Assembly (NCBI RefSeq): GCF_014203605.1
Contig: NZ_JACHJJ010000011.1
Location: forward strand, 62,001 to 126,000
Source: Thiemannella venezuelensis
Lineage (GTDB): Bacteria > Actinomycetota > Actinomycetes > Streptosporangiales > Streptosporangiaceae
DNA length: 64,000 bases
Direction of reading: 5' to 3'
Shown here: positions 52,524 through 61,646 of the stretch, piece after piece
Layout of the letters: each line of letters starts with the position of its first letter
Numbering within the stretch: the stretch's first letter is position 1
Position numbers and translations under genes: made by a program
The notes under the pieces: model-generated
The model's input: the letters and a program-made list of their open reading frames with translations, nothing else
What the model was told of the DNA's origin: nothing
The model's database searches: none

Positions 52524-53750
52524 TCAGACCTCGCCCTCCGTCTCCAGACGGGCGAGCGCCTTGGCCACCGGGTGGGCGGTCAGCCCGATCTGCCACTCGC
52601 GGGCGCCCAGCTCGCGCAGGCGGGCGGCGACGGTCCCGTCGTCGATGACCGGCGGCGGCTCCCAGGTCAGGCGGCGCACGGCGTCCGGCTGGAGCAGGTT
52701 CTCCGTGGGCATGTGGTGCTCGTCGGCGAGGGCGGCCACCACGGTCCTGGCCGCGGCGAGCCGCCGGGCGGCCACCGGGTCGCGGTCCATCCAGCGGTTG
52801 GCGGGAGGCGGCCCGTCGCCCGGGGCGCTGGGCTGGGGCAGCCCGGACTCCGGGAGCGCGCGGGCGGTGTTGATCGCGGCCAGCCACTCGCGCAGGTGCC
52901 GGCGGGCGCTGCGCCCGGTGAACGGGGTGATGTCGGTGAGGGCCTTGGTGGTGCGGGGCAGCTCCACGGCCGCGGTGATGATCGCAGCGTCGGGCAGCAT
53001 CCGGCCCGGCGCCAGGTCCGCCTCCCGGGCGAGGGCGTCACGGAGCGTCCACAGCTCCCTGACCACGGCCAGCCCGCGTGCCGAGCGCACCTTGTGGATG
53101 CCGGAGGTGCGACGCCACGGGTCCGAGCGCGGGACCGGCGACTTGTGGGCCAGCACCCAGGCGAACTCCTCCCGCGCCCACTCCAGCTTCCCGGAGGCCT
53201 TCAGCTCCTCGTGCAGGACGTCCCGGAGCTCGACGAGGACCTCGACGTCGAGCGCCGCGTAGCGCAGCCAGTCCTCCGGCAGCGGGCGGGTGGACCAGTC
53301 GGCGGCCGAGTGGCCCTTCTCCAGCCGGAACCCCAGGACGTTCTCCACCATCATGCCGAGCCCCACCCGCTCGTAGCCGAGCAGCCGCCCGGCGAGCTCG
53401 GTGTCGAACAGCTCGCGCGGGTGGAAGCCCAGTTCCGCCAGGCAGGGCAGGTCCTGGGAGGCGGCGTGCAGCACGACCTCCGCGCCGTCCAGCGCCGCGT
53501 CCAGCTCCGACAGGTCCGGGCAGCGGACCGGGTCGATCAGCGCGCTGCCCGCGCCCGCGCGGCGCAGCTGCACCAGGTAGGCCCGCCCGCTGTAGCGGTA
53601 GCCGGAGGCCCGCTCCGCGTCCACGGCGACCGGACCGGTGCCCGCGGCGAAGGCGCGCACGGCGCCCGCCAGGCCGGCCCGGTCCTCGATGACGGGCGGA
53701 ATGCCCTCCCGCGGCTCCAGCAGCGGAACGATGGTGGTCTCGTCGGTCAC
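52524..53750 (-). CDS. rnd: RNase D-type 3'-5' exoribonuclease with HRDC domain
   Basis: 408 residues. DEDDy exonuclease domain: VAVDAERASGYRYSGRAYLVQL (D-x-E), LHAASQDLPCLAELG, LRYAALDVEVLVELRD (Tyr and last Asp). HRDC domain around 215-290 (LAVVRELWTLRDALAREADLAPGRMLPDAAI), and another helical region after about 330. The protein matures stable RNA 3' ends. GTG at 53750 overlaps the DUF3000 stop (GTGA); only a weak ribosome site, so coupled translation is likely. Confidence 0.93.
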   Translation of the reverse strand: MTDETTIVPLLEPREGIPPVIEDRAGLAGAVRAFAAGTGPVAVDAERASGYRYSGRAYLVQLRRAGAGSALIDPVRCPDLSELDAALDGAEVVLHAASQDLPCLAELGFHPRELFDTELAGRLLGYERVGLGMMVENVLGFRLEKGHSAADWSTRPLPEDWLRYAALDVEVLVELRDVLHEELKASGKLEWAREEFAWVLAHKSPVPRSDPWRRTSGIHKVRSARGLAVVRELWTLRDALAREADLAPGRMLPDAAIITAAVELPRTTKALTDITPFTGRSARRHLREWLAAINTARALPESGLPQPSAPGDGPPPANRWMDRDPVAARRLAAARTVVAALADEHHMPTENLLQPDAVRRLTWEPPPVIDDGTVAARLRELGAREWQIGLTAHPVAKALARLETEGEV

Positions 53751-54343
53751 GTTCTGAAGGGCTCCGGATCTTCGCGGCGGCGCGGCGGCAGGGCGGCCAC
53801 GCCGGGTGGGAGGGGTGGGATGCCCGCCGCGAGGCACATCAGGTCGCACCAGGCGGAGACGTGCCGGGACAGGTCCTCTTCCAGAGGCGACCAGGAGGCG
53901 CGCAGCTCCAGCTCGGTGCTGACGGGGTCGTCGGCCTTGTTGCCGAAGCCCTCGGAGACCGCCCTGGTGACGGTGCCTCCCGCGGCGGCGTAGCCGGCGT
54001 CGTGCGCGTCGAGCGACTCGGTGAGCCAGCTCCACGCGACGGGGCCGAGCAGCGGGTCCTCGGTGATCTCCGGCTCCATGTCCGCCCGGACGTAGGCGAC
54101 CAGGCGGAACGGGCCGTCCCAGCCGCGCTGGCCGTCCGGGTCGAAGAGCACGATGAGGCGGCCGACCGCGAGCTCGTCGTCGTCGCGGTAGACCGATGCG
54201 CCGATGGCGGCCGAGTAGGGCGCCAGGCGCTGGGGCGCGGGGATGTCCTCCAGCTCGATCTCCGGCCTGACCTCCGCCGGGCGCAGGCTGGCCACCGCGC
54301 GCCGGAAGGCGGCGGGGGCGGGCGGCGCGTCACCGAGGGTCAT
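53747..54343 (-). CDS. DUF3000 family protein
   Basis: 198 residues, soluble. RPEIELEDIPAPQRLAPYSAAIGASV and GRLIVLFDPDGQRGWDGPFRLVAYVRADMEPEI are typical of the actinobacterial DUF3000 family; the function is unknown. It lies upstream of rnd, coupled by GTGA, which is a conserved arrangement. ATG at 54343 has no ribosome site, but TACCCT 6 nt before it suggests a leaderless transcript; upstream ATG 54373 is an alternative. The small Cys-rich gene precedes it by 69 bp. Confidence 0.85.
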   Translation of the reverse strand: MTLGDAPPAPAAFRRAVASLRPAEVRPEIELEDIPAPQRLAPYSAAIGASVYRDDDELAVGRLIVLFDPDGQRGWDGPFRLVAYVRADMEPEITEDPLLGPVAWSWLTESLDAHDAGYAAAGGTVTRAVSEGFGNKADDPVSTELELRASWSPLEEDLSRHVSAWCDLMCLAAGIPPLPPGVAALPPRRREDPEPFRT

Positions 54344-54412
54344 ATCGGAAGGGTAGGTCGAAATCGAGTGCATGGGGACCACGGGGGTGCGTGAAGGAGC
54401 CATCGCGGCCGA

Positions 54413-54652
54413 TCAAACCGACGCCATCGACAGGCCGGGGGACTGCGCGCCCTCGCCCTCCGGAACCCCGTTCCCGGCTCCGCCGTGCGGAGCCCACAGG
54501 ATCAGCGCGTGGCCGCACCGGGTGCAGGCCCACTCGGGGCACTCGCCCGGTCCGTGGCCGTCGGGGCACGGGGGCTGCTCGAAAACCCGCTCACCTGCGC
54601 AGGAAGCACAGTGCTCACCGCGGTGTTCGGGTGAACTCCACATCGTGGTCAT
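54413..54652 (-). CDS. Small Cys-rich, probably zinc-binding protein
   Basis: 79 residues. Two CxxC pairs, CASC and CTRC, plus two single cysteines (PPCPDGHG, GECPEWAC) give eight or so potential ligands within 45 residues, as in zinc ribbons. No function recognised. ATG at 54652 follows GAAAGG at good spacing (a second in-frame ATG is 54643). It is divergent from hemE and in line with DUF3000 and rnd. Confidence 0.65.
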   Translation of the reverse strand: MTTMWSSPEHRGEHCASCAGERVFEQPPCPDGHGPGECPEWACTRCGHALILWAPHGGAGNGVPEGEGAQSPGLSMASV

Positions 54653-55054
54653 CGCACGGGGCCTTTCGTCGGGTCGTGGTCCGACGTTGGCACGTCGCGC
54701 CGACAATTCCGCGCAACGTGCTCGGCGTGTCCCGAAAGTGGCGCCGGAATCGATGCCGCGCGGTGATCTGGCGAACATTTGACCCAGCCAGGAGCCGGAC
54801 CGGGTTCGCCCATGGGAGGAACTGTACCGGGAAACATGATCGCTTTGTGCCCCAATGCATCCGCGGCCGGTCGCCGGCGCAGGCTTCCGCCGGACGAAGC
54901 TCTCAAACCGGAGTCGAGCAGATGTCGTAGCTATTTGACATGGCCTATGGCTTCTTACGTGCTGTGTCATCTCATAGCTGGTGATTTCGGGCCGACGGTT
55001 CCGGGGCGGGGATGTGGTGCACGGACCGGCCCACCGGCATGGCACCCTGGGAGG
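54653..55054. other. Gene-free region before hemE
   Basis: About 400 bp separate the divergent starts of the Cys-rich gene and hemE. Third-position GC is not biased in any frame and no coding signal was found. It contains TTGACA at 54935-54940 on the plus strand, the only consensus -35 seen here, without a convincing -10, and a locally AT-rich stretch at 54915-55000. The hemE promoter should lie in it. Confidence 0.6.
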
Positions 55055-56092
55055 GTGAATCCCGAGCTTGCCGACTCCCCGTTCCTGCGTGCCTGCCGCC
55101 GCCAGCCCGTCTCCCGCACGCCGGTGTGGTTCATGCGCCAGGCGGGCCGCTCGCTGCCCGAGTACCGGGCCGTGCGCGGCGGGGTGCCCATGCTCACCGC
55201 CTGCGCCACCCCCGACCTGATCGTGGAGATCACGATGCAGCCGGTCCGCCGCTACGGCGTGGACGCGGCCATCTTCTTCAGCGACATCGTGGTGCCGCTC
55301 AAGGCGATCGGGATCGACCTCGACATCAAGCCCGGCGTCGGCCCGGTGGTGGCCGCCCCCATCAGGGACGCCGCCGCCCTCGGCGCGCTGCGCCCGATCG
55401 AGCCCGGCGACGTCGCCTACGTCACCGAGGCGATCGGCGCCCTCACCGGAGAGCTGGGCCCGACCCCGCTCATCGGCTTCGCGGGCGCGCCGTTCACCCT
55501 CGCCTCCTACCTCATCGAGGGCGGCCCCTCCAAGAACCACGACCACACCAAGGCCATGATGTACGGCGAGCCGCACCTCTGGCACGCCCTGATGGACCGG
55601 CTGACCGAGATCACCCTCGGCTTCCTCCGCGTCCAGGTCGCCGCCGGAGCCTCCGCCGTCCAGCTCTTCGACTCCTGGGTCGGCGCCGTCGCGCCGGAGG
55701 ACTACCGCGAGTTCGTCCTGCCGTACACCAGCCGCATCTTCGCGGGCATGGCCGAGGCGGGCGTCCCGCGCATCCACTTCGGCGTCGGCACCGGCGAGCT
55801 GCTCGGCCTGCTCGGCGAGGCCGGGGCCGACGTGGTCGGCGTCGACTGGCGGGTCCCGCTCGACGAGGCCGCCCGCCGGGTCGGCCCCGGCAAGGCGCTC
55901 CAGGGCAACCTCGACCCGGCGATCCTGCTCGCCCCGTGGGAGGTCGTCGAGCGCCGCGCGGCCGACATCCTCAGCCGGGGAGCCGGGGCGGAGGGCCACG
56001 TCTTCAACCTCGGCCACGGCGTGCTGCCCGGGACCGACCCCGACCAGCTCGCCCGCCTCACCGACTTCGTCCACCGCTCCTCCGCCCGCTGA
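55055..56092 (+). CDS. hemE: Uroporphyrinogen decarboxylase
   Basis: 345 residues. N-terminal signature [19 protein letters not shown] with the catalytic Arg residues, then [21 protein letters not shown] (Asp), [17 protein letters not shown] (second signature), [20 protein letters not shown] and [10 protein letters not shown] with [16 protein letters not shown]. It decarboxylates uroporphyrinogen III to coproporphyrinogen III. GTG at 55055 gives the usual N-terminus; GGGAGG precedes it at very short spacing. It serves the same pathway as cgoX and chdC downstream, from which it is separated by a DUF4349 gene on the other strand. Confidence 0.97.
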   Translation: MNPELADSPFLRACRRQPVSRTPVWFMRQAGRSLPEYRAVRGGVPMLTACATPDLIVEITMQPVRRYGVDAAIFFSDIVVPLKAIGIDLDIKPGVGPVVAAPIRDAAALGALRPIEPGDVAYVTEAIGALTGELGPTPLIGFAGAPFTLASYLIEGGPSKNHDHTKAMMYGEPHLWHALMDRLTEITLGFLRVQVAAGASAVQLFDSWVGAVAPEDYREFVLPYTSRIFAGMAEAGVPRIHFGVGTGELLGLLGEAGADVVGVDWRVPLDEAARRVGPGKALQGNLDPAILLAPWEVVERRAADILSRGAGAEGHVFNLGHGVLPGTDPDQLARLTDFVHRSSAR

Positions 56093-56125
56093 CGCCCCGC
56101 GGCCGGTCGCCGGCGGCGCCCTCCG

Positions 56126-56150
56126 CCCGGGGTCCGCGCCGGACCCCGGG
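56126..56150. terminator. 11-bp hairpin after hemE
   Basis: CCCGGGGTCCG (56126-56136) pairs with CGGACCCCGGG (56140-56150) around CGC, between convergent hemE and the DUF4349 gene. Confidence 0.7.
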
Positions 56151-56196
56151 CCCGGAGCCCGGCGCGGACCCGGGGCCGGGGTCCACTCGCGCGGGC

Positions 56197-57276
56197 CTAC
56201 GGCGCGCTCCGCGGACCCGCCCCGGCCTCCTGCACGGGCCTGCCGTCCGCCTCGTCGCCCTCATCGGCCTCCGCGGCCGCCGTACCCGCCGGCGGCGGGG
56301 CAGTGGGGCCGGGGTACGGCGGCGCGCCCGGCGGCAGCCCGGGCCCCGCGGGGCGGTTCCGCCTGCCGCGGCGGAGCACGAAGGAGATCGCCAGCCAGAC
56401 GGGGACGATCACGAGCAGCCAGGGGAGCAGCGCCCCGAGGACCGTCAGCCCGATCCGCACCGCCGTGACGAACGCCTCCCAGCCCGCCTTCAGCCCGCTG
56501 AGGAAACCGCCGGGATCCTCCTTCGGCGGCTGGGGGACCTCCGCCGCAGGCCCGACGATGTTCAGCGTCAGCGTCGCCATGCTCGACAGCGAGGCCAGCT
56601 TCCTCTGCCGGGCCTGGAGCGACTCCAGCTCCGCCTCGCGGTCGGCGACATCACGCTCGATCTTGAGCACCTCGCCGATCGTGTTCGCCCGCTTCAGCAG
56701 GGTGCGCAGCGACTCCAGCGCCGATTGCGCCGACTTCAGCCGGCTCTCGACGTCGGCGACCTCCTCGGTGACGTCCTCGGTGCTCTGCTGGATCGACTCC
56801 CGCTTGCCCAGCTCCCTGCCGAGCCGGCCGAGGATGCCGGGGTAGCCCGAGGGAGGGATCTTGAAGACCAGGGTGGAGGACGCCTCACCCCCGTCGAAGG
56901 CGTCCGACCTCTCCTGGGCGAGGTAGCCGCCGGCCGCGGTGACGATCTCCTTGGCCTTGTCGGACGCGGCGGCGACGTCCTTCGCGCGGACGGTCATCTG
57001 CGCGGTGTAGACGATGGCCCGGTCGGTCGGGACCGCCTCCACCCGCTCCGCCTGCCCGGCCGCCGCCGAGCCGGGCGCCTCTTCCGCGGCGGCGGTGTCG
57101 CCGCCCGCGCCGTACTTCTCCCCGCTCCGGGGCTCGGCGGGTGCCCTGGACGCCTGCGGGACGGGTGCCGCCGCGTCGGAACTCGTCGCGCTCTCCGACC
57201 CCGCGCACGCGGACGCGAACATCGCCAGGCACACCAGGGGGACCGCCAGACGCGGGCCGTACCGGAATCTGTTCAT
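56197..57276 (-). CDS. DUF4349 lipoprotein
   Basis: 359 residues. Lipoprotein signal with lipobox FASAC at about 20-24, a disordered Ala/Pro/Glu stretch to about 85, then the DUF4349 domain (RAIVYTAQMTVRAKDVAAASDKAKEIV) with a coiled-coil region near 175-235 (VADVESRLKSAQSALESL, ERDVADREAELESLQARQ), and a membrane helix near 275-300 followed by a Pro-rich tail. Extracytoplasmic, anchored at both ends; the function is unknown. ATG at 57276. It interrupts the heme genes on the opposite strand. Confidence 0.85.
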   Translation of the reverse strand: MNRFRYGPRLAVPLVCLAMFASACAGSESATSSDAAAPVPQASRAPAEPRSGEKYGAGGDTAAAEEAPGSAAAGQAERVEAVPTDRAIVYTAQMTVRAKDVAAASDKAKEIVTAAGGYLAQERSDAFDGGEASSTLVFKIPPSGYPGILGRLGRELGKRESIQQSTEDVTEEVADVESRLKSAQSALESLRTLLKRANTIGEVLKIERDVADREAELESLQARQRKLASLSSMATLTLNIVGPAAEVPQPPKEDPGGFLSGLKAGWEAFVTAVRIGLTVLGALLPWLLVIVPVWLAISFVLRRGRRNRPAGPGLPPGAPPYPGPTAPPPAGTAAAEADEGDEADGRPVQEAGAGPRSAP

Positions 57277-57408
57277 GCCCTTGAAGACGGGGTTTCCGCG
57301 GGCGCGGTTTGGCGCGGGGCGTCACGATGCCGTCACGGTCTGCGCGCCGGGAGGTCACGGCGAGGCCCGGGCCGCGGCCGGACCGCGGGGGCGGTACGGT
57401 CAGGAGTC

Positions 57409-58887
57409 ATGGAAGGGAACCGGAGCCATGTCGTGGTCGTCGGTGGCGGGATCGCGGGCCTGACCGCCGCCTGGTACCTGCGGCAGGGCGGTGAACACGT
57501 CCGGGTGACCGTCCTCGACGGCGCCGGGCGGATCGGCGGCAAACTCCACGCGAGCGAGGTCGCCGGGCTCCCCGTCGACACCGGCGCCGAGGCGATGCTC
57601 GTGCGGCGCCCGGAGGGCAAGGACCTGGCCAGGGCGATCGGGCTCGGCGAGGAGCTGCGGCACCCCGGCACCGCCCAGGCGTCCATCCTGACCAGAGGCG
57701 CGCTGCGGCCCATGCCGAAGGGGCAGGTCATGGGCGTCCCGTCCGACCTGGCCGCGCTGGCCTCGTCCGGAGTCCTCACCCCCGGCGGCCTCGCCCGCGT
57801 GCCGCTGGACCAGATCCTCCCGGCCACGCTCGTCACCACCGACGTCTCGGTGGCCGCCTACATCCGCGCCCGCATGGGCGGCGAGGTGGTCGACCGGCTG
57901 ATCGAGCCGATCCTCGGCGGCGTCTACGCCGGCCGGGCCGAGGCGCTCTCCCTCGACGCGACGATGCCGAGGATCGCCGCCGTCGCCCGTTCCGAGCGCT
58001 CACTGCTCGCCGCCGCCCGGAAGATCTCCGAGGAGGCGCCCAAGGACGCCGGGCCCGTCTTCGCCACCCTGCGGCGCGGCATGGGCAGCCTGCCCGAGGC
58101 CGTCGCCGCCGCCTCCGGGGCGGAGATCAGGACCGGGGTCACGGTCAGGGAGATGCACCGCACCGAGCGCGGCTGGCGGCTGGTCGCCGGGCCGGTGCCC
58201 GCCCCGGAGGTCATCGAGGCCGACGCGGTGGTCGTCGCGGTCCCCGCGACCGCGGCGGGCCGCCTGCTCGCCGGAGAGGTGCCCAAGGCCGCCGCGGAGC
58301 TCTCCCGGATCGAGTACGCCAGCATGGCCGTCGTCACCCTCGCCTACCCGCGCGCGGCCTTCCCCCGCCTGCCGGACGGGAGCGGCTACCTGGTCCCGCC
58401 CGTCGAGGGGCGCCCGGTCAAGGCCGCCACGTTCAGCTCGGTCAAGTGGCCGCACCTGGCCGAGGCCGACCCCGACCTGATCGTGCTGCGCTGCTCGATC
58501 GGCCGCCTCGGCGAGGAGTCGCTGCTCCAGCGCGACGACGCCGAACTGGTCGCCCTGGCCATGGCCGAGACGGCCGAGGTGGCGGGCGTGCGGGGGCTGC
58601 CCCGCGACTCCCGGGTGACCCGCTGGGGAGGAGCCCTGCCGCAGTACAACGTGGGCCACCTGGACCGGGTCGCCCGCATCCGGGCCGCGATCGCGACCCA
58701 GCCGGGCCTGGCGGTGTGCGGCGCCGCCTACGACGGCGTGGGCATCCCCGCCTGCATCGCGACCGCCCGTACGGCGGCGGCCCGGATCCTGGACCACCTG
58801 GATCCCGCGAGACAATGGCAGGGCAGAACCGAGACGCTTTCGAGGGGTGAGGACGACGGACGCGAACCAGCGGCCCAAGGCGCGTGA
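57409..58887 (+). CDS. cgoX: Coproporphyrinogen III oxidase (HemY/CgoX type)
   Basis: 492 residues, FAD-dependent. [19 protein letters not shown] is the dinucleotide fold; [46 protein letters not shown] and [18 protein letters not shown] are typical of the protoporphyrinogen/coproporphyrinogen oxidase family. In actinobacteria this protein oxidises coproporphyrinogen to coproporphyrin, because chdC is present downstream; older annotation is hemG or hemY. ATG at 57409 follows AGGAG. The 3' end overlaps chdC by 41 bp. No ferrochelatase (cpfC) is in the window. Confidence 0.95.
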   Translation: MEGNRSHVVVVGGGIAGLTAAWYLRQGGEHVRVTVLDGAGRIGGKLHASEVAGLPVDTGAEAMLVRRPEGKDLARAIGLGEELRHPGTAQASILTRGALRPMPKGQVMGVPSDLAALASSGVLTPGGLARVPLDQILPATLVTTDVSVAAYIRARMGGEVVDRLIEPILGGVYAGRAEALSLDATMPRIAAVARSERSLLAAARKISEEAPKDAGPVFATLRRGMGSLPEAVAAASGAEIRTGVTVREMHRTERGWRLVAGPVPAPEVIEADAVVVAVPATAAGRLLAGEVPKAAAELSRIEYASMAVVTLAYPRAAFPRLPDGSGYLVPPVEGRPVKAATFSSVKWPHLAEADPDLIVLRCSIGRLGEESLLQRDDAELVALAMAETAEVAGVRGLPRDSRVTRWGGALPQYNVGHLDRVARIRAAIATQPGLAVCGAAYDGVGIPACIATARTAAARILDHLDPARQWQGRTETLSRGEDDGREPAAQGA

Positions 58888-59554
58888 CCTGAACCAGGTG
58901 ATCCGCTACACGATGTGGTCGGTCTTCAGGCTGCGCGACACCTGCCCGGGCAACCGGGAGGGGCTGGCCGACGAGGTCGAGGGCCTGCTGGCCCAGATGG
59001 CGGAGAAGGACGTGGTCACCCGCGGCGTCTACGACGTGGCCGGGTTCCGCGCCGACGCCGACGTCATGTTCTGGTGGCACGCGCCGGCCCCGGAGGACCT
59101 GCAGGAGACCTACTCCCGCTTCCGCCGCACCGACCTCGGGCGGCTGGCCGAGCCGGTCTGGTCGGCGATGGCGCTGCACCGGCCGGCGGAGTTCAACAAG
59201 TCGCACATCCCGGCCTTCCTGGCGGAGGAGGAGCCCCGCGGCTACGTGTGCGTCTACCCGTTCGTCCGCTCCCTGGAGTGGTACCTGCTGGACGACGCCG
59301 ACCGCCGCCGGATGCTCGCCGAGCACGGCATGATGGCCCGCGACTACCCCGACGTCCGGGCCAACACCGTCGCCTGCTTCGCCCTGAACGACTACGAGTG
59401 GATGCTCGCCTTCGAGGCCGACGAACTGCACCGCATCGTCGACCTCATGCGCACCCTGCGCGGGGCCGAGGCCCGGCGGCACACCCGGGAGGAGATCCCC
59501 TTCTACACCGGCATCCGCAAGCCCGTCCGGGAGCTGATCGCCGCCCTGCCGTAG
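58847..59554 (+). CDS. chdC: Coproheme decarboxylase (HemQ/ChdC)
   Basis: 235 residues, chlorite-dismutase-like fold. [60 protein letters not shown] with the catalytic tyrosine region, and [18 protein letters not shown] define actinobacterial ChdC. It converts coproheme to heme b with hydrogen peroxide, the last step of the coproporphyrin-dependent pathway. GTG at 58847 lies inside cgoX; no other start precedes the conserved block. Translation is presumably coupled to cgoX. Confidence 0.96.
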   Translation: MRTTDANQRPKARDLNQVIRYTMWSVFRLRDTCPGNREGLADEVEGLLAQMAEKDVVTRGVYDVAGFRADADVMFWWHAPAPEDLQETYSRFRRTDLGRLAEPVWSAMALHRPAEFNKSHIPAFLAEEEPRGYVCVYPFVRSLEWYLLDDADRRRMLAEHGMMARDYPDVRANTVACFALNDYEWMLAFEADELHRIVDLMRTLRGAEARRHTREEIPFYTGIRKPVRELIAALP

Positions 59555-59659
59555 GCGGGCGCCGCCGGGGCGAGCCATGACGAGTCCTGCGAAACGCCCG
59601 GAACCGCCCCCGATTTTTGTCATACTCGGGGAAAATCTCCTGCTCGTGTGAGGCCGGCG

Positions 59660-60388
59660 ATGACGAGGGGCGAAGGGTTGGCGCGTTCCAGACGGCGCGG
59701 GGGCGCCAGGCGCAGGAAGAGGACCAGGTCCTGGGTCCTGGAGGTGTCCGCCGGGGTGGTGACGATCGCCGTGGCGGGCTTCGTCGGAGGGATGCTGTCC
59801 GGGGCCGATCCGGTGACGGGTGCGACGACGTCCGGAGCGGTCCCGGTGGAGCGGACGGAGGCGGCGCGGGCGCAGACGCCCGGGAGCGGCGGTCGCGAGA
59901 GCGGCGGGGGTCGCGAGAGCGGCGGCGGAGCCCCGGTGGCGACCGCCGAGACGGTCCGGGCCGGGACGGGCGCCGCACCGGCGGACGGGTCCGGAGACGG
60001 CGGCGGTGACGGCGGCGGCGGTGACCGGGAGGGGACCGGGGAGCAGCCGGAGCGGGAGGCCAGGGCGGAGGGGCCGTCCAAGCACACCGACACCGGGGCC
60101 GTGGCCTACTTCCGGCAGAGCAAGGCGGCCAAGCGGGTGAAGGACATCCGCACAGTCGGTGGCTATCTCCGGATATATACGGATCTGCCAGAGTCGGCGG
60201 ACAACTCCGAGCAGGCGCTGGAACTGTGCGAGCTGGGCCGCGACTACCTCGTCGAGGAACTCGGCGTGGCCAACCCCGTGATCTTCGTTCAGGCGGAGTT
60301 CGGCGAGAACGGCAACCCCGTCCTGGCCAACGTGCTCGGCCCCGACGACTCCACCTGCCGGGTCACCCACCCCGAGCCGGGGAAGTGA
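59660..60388 (+). CDS. Exported or anchored protein of unknown function
   Basis: 242 residues. A basic N-terminus (RSRRRGGARRRKRTR) precedes one membrane helix (about 28-47), a long Gly/Glu/Ser-rich disordered region (50-145, with GGGRESGGG repeats) and a folded C-terminal domain of about 90 residues (KRVKDIRTVGGYLRIYTDLPESADNSEQALELCELGRDYLVEEL, cut here into a loose description) that ends CRVTHPEPGK. The C-terminal domain resembles the small secreted alpha/beta domains common in actinomycetes, but I cannot name it. ATG at 59660 has GAGG 6 nt upstream. No operon partner. Confidence 0.65.
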   Translation: MTRGEGLARSRRRGGARRRKRTRSWVLEVSAGVVTIAVAGFVGGMLSGADPVTGATTSGAVPVERTEAARAQTPGSGGRESGGGRESGGGAPVATAETVRAGTGAAPADGSGDGGGDGGGGDREGTGEQPEREARAEGPSKHTDTGAVAYFRQSKAAKRVKDIRTVGGYLRIYTDLPESADNSEQALELCELGRDYLVEELGVANPVIFVQAEFGENGNPVLANVLGPDDSTCRVTHPEPGK

Positions 60389-60427
60389 GGAAGGGGCCGC
60401 CGCGCGCAGGGGCGTCCGCCGCCGGGA

Positions 60428-60526
60428 TCACCTCACCCGCACGCGGGTCTTGCCGCAGACCGTGCAGCGCTGAGTGATCACCCTGCCGATGGTCTCGATG
60501 ACCTCCCATCGGTGCCGGAGATGCAC
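60428..60526 (-). CDS. 32-residue CxxC microprotein
   Basis: GTG at 60526 with AAGGAG 6 nt upstream, and a TGA at 60428. The product starts MHLRHRWEVIETIGR and ends with the knuckle QRCTVCGKTRVRVR. Strong ribosome site, a CxxCGK motif and the similarity to short CxxC proteins annotated in Streptomyces support it. Only one CxxC pair, so metal binding would need a dimer. Confidence 0.6.
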   Translation of the reverse strand: MHLRHRWEVIETIGRVITQRCTVCGKTRVRVR

Positions 60527-60688
60527 GAGGACTCCTTGCAACAAAGATCACACGGTGGAGGCGTTCGCATGCCGAACGTAACCGATTTCGTCCATGGATG
60601 ACGCCCGCTCGCCCGTATGGGGCTCAGGAGGCGGTGCGATGCCGTCGGGACGCGCCCGCGACCCGCCTGCGACCCGCGGAGGGACGTC

Positions 60689-61090
60689 CTAGGCGGGGGG
60701 CTCCAGCCGCAGTGAGACGGAGTTGATGCAGTAGCGGTCGTCGGTGGGCGTGGCGTAGCCCTCGCCGTGGAACACGTGGCCGAGGTGGGAGTCGCAGCGG
60801 GCGCAGCGGACCTCGACGCGGACCATCCCCATGGAACGGTCCTCGATGAGGGTGACCGCCTCGGACTTCGACGGCTCGTAGAAGCTGGGCCAGCCGCAGT
60901 GGCTGTCGAACTTGGTCTCCGAGCGGAACAGTTCGGCCCCGCAGGCGCGGCAGGTGTAGACGCCCACGGTCTTGGTGTCGACGTACTCCCCGGTGAAGGG
61001 GCGCTCCGTGCCCGCCTGGCGGAGCACGCGGAACTCCTCGGGAGAGAGCTGGACCCGCCACTCGGCGTCGCTCTTGACCACCTTGTCCAT
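60689..61090 (-). CDS. msrB: Peptide-methionine (R)-S-oxide reductase
   Basis: 133 residues, complete SelR domain. Zinc cysteine pairs CRACG and CARCD; substrate motif [13 protein letters not shown]; catalytic C-terminal motif [11 protein letters not shown] with the nucleophilic Cys, and GHVFHGEGY. It reduces methionine-R-sulfoxide with thioredoxin. ATG at 61090. Monocistronic; upstream is a 556-bp gap without a clear gene. Confidence 0.97.
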   Translation of the reverse strand: MDKVVKSDAEWRVQLSPEEFRVLRQAGTERPFTGEYVDTKTVGVYTCRACGAELFRSETKFDSHCGWPSFYEPSKSEAVTLIEDRSMGMVRVEVRCARCDSHLGHVFHGEGYATPTDDRYCINSVSLRLEPPA

Positions 61091-61646
61091 GCTCCGACTC
61101 TACGCGACCGGCCCGGACGGAAGAAAATCTTGGGGGCGAAGCATCCTTTCGTGCCCGATTTAGCGTCTTTGTTGATGTGGGGGGTTTTCACCTTCCAGAT
61201 GAGGGATGGACCATCCGTCCGCCGTCCCGGGAGATCGACGGGACGGTCGGAATGCCGCCGGCCGGGTGGCGCGCCAGCGCCCGGAACCGGAGAGCGGGAT
61301 GGATGGTCGACGCGGTCCGTCCCGTCGAGAACCCGGTCCCGCCGCCGCGGCGACTCCGGGACGGACCCGCCCCTTCGCGGGGGCGCCGGCGCGATGTCCG
61401 GGAATTCCGGGGCCGCTGGGACCGCTGGGACCGCTGGGGCCGGTGGGGCCGGTGGGGCCGGTGGGGCCGGTGGGGCCACTGTGGCCCGGAGTCCCCGGGT
61501 TTTCCGAGGTCCCGGCCGTGCCGCCGGGCACCGAGTAAGTGACTGGTTTCGCTTCGATCACATTACTTGACTCAAGGTCCAATAATTGGCGAAGCTCTGC
61601 CGTATATCGGGGCATGTGAGACTCAGGCGGCGCAGGGAGCAGAACT
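61091..61646. other. Intergenic region with GPx-type repeat
   Basis: 556 bp between msrB and the sortase substrate. A frame from 61206 to 61538 on the plus strand (110 residues, collagen-like end) and an antisense frame both cross it, but neither has a ribosome site or G/C third-position bias typical of this genome. The last 90 bp are AT-rich and probably hold the promoter of the sortase operon. Confidence 0.55.
61409..61489. repeat. Nine-bp tandem repeat, collagen-like if translated
   Basis: Nine consecutive 9-bp units, GGGGCCGCT / GGGACCGCT / GGGGCCGGT types. Read on the plus strand they give G-P-L and G-P-V triplets, on the minus strand G-P-S and G-P-T. Confidence 0.9.

Noticed and set aside
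61206-61538. 110-residue plus-strand ORF with collagen-like end
   Set aside because: No ribosome site and no third-position G/C bias; kept only as a repeat feature and a finding.
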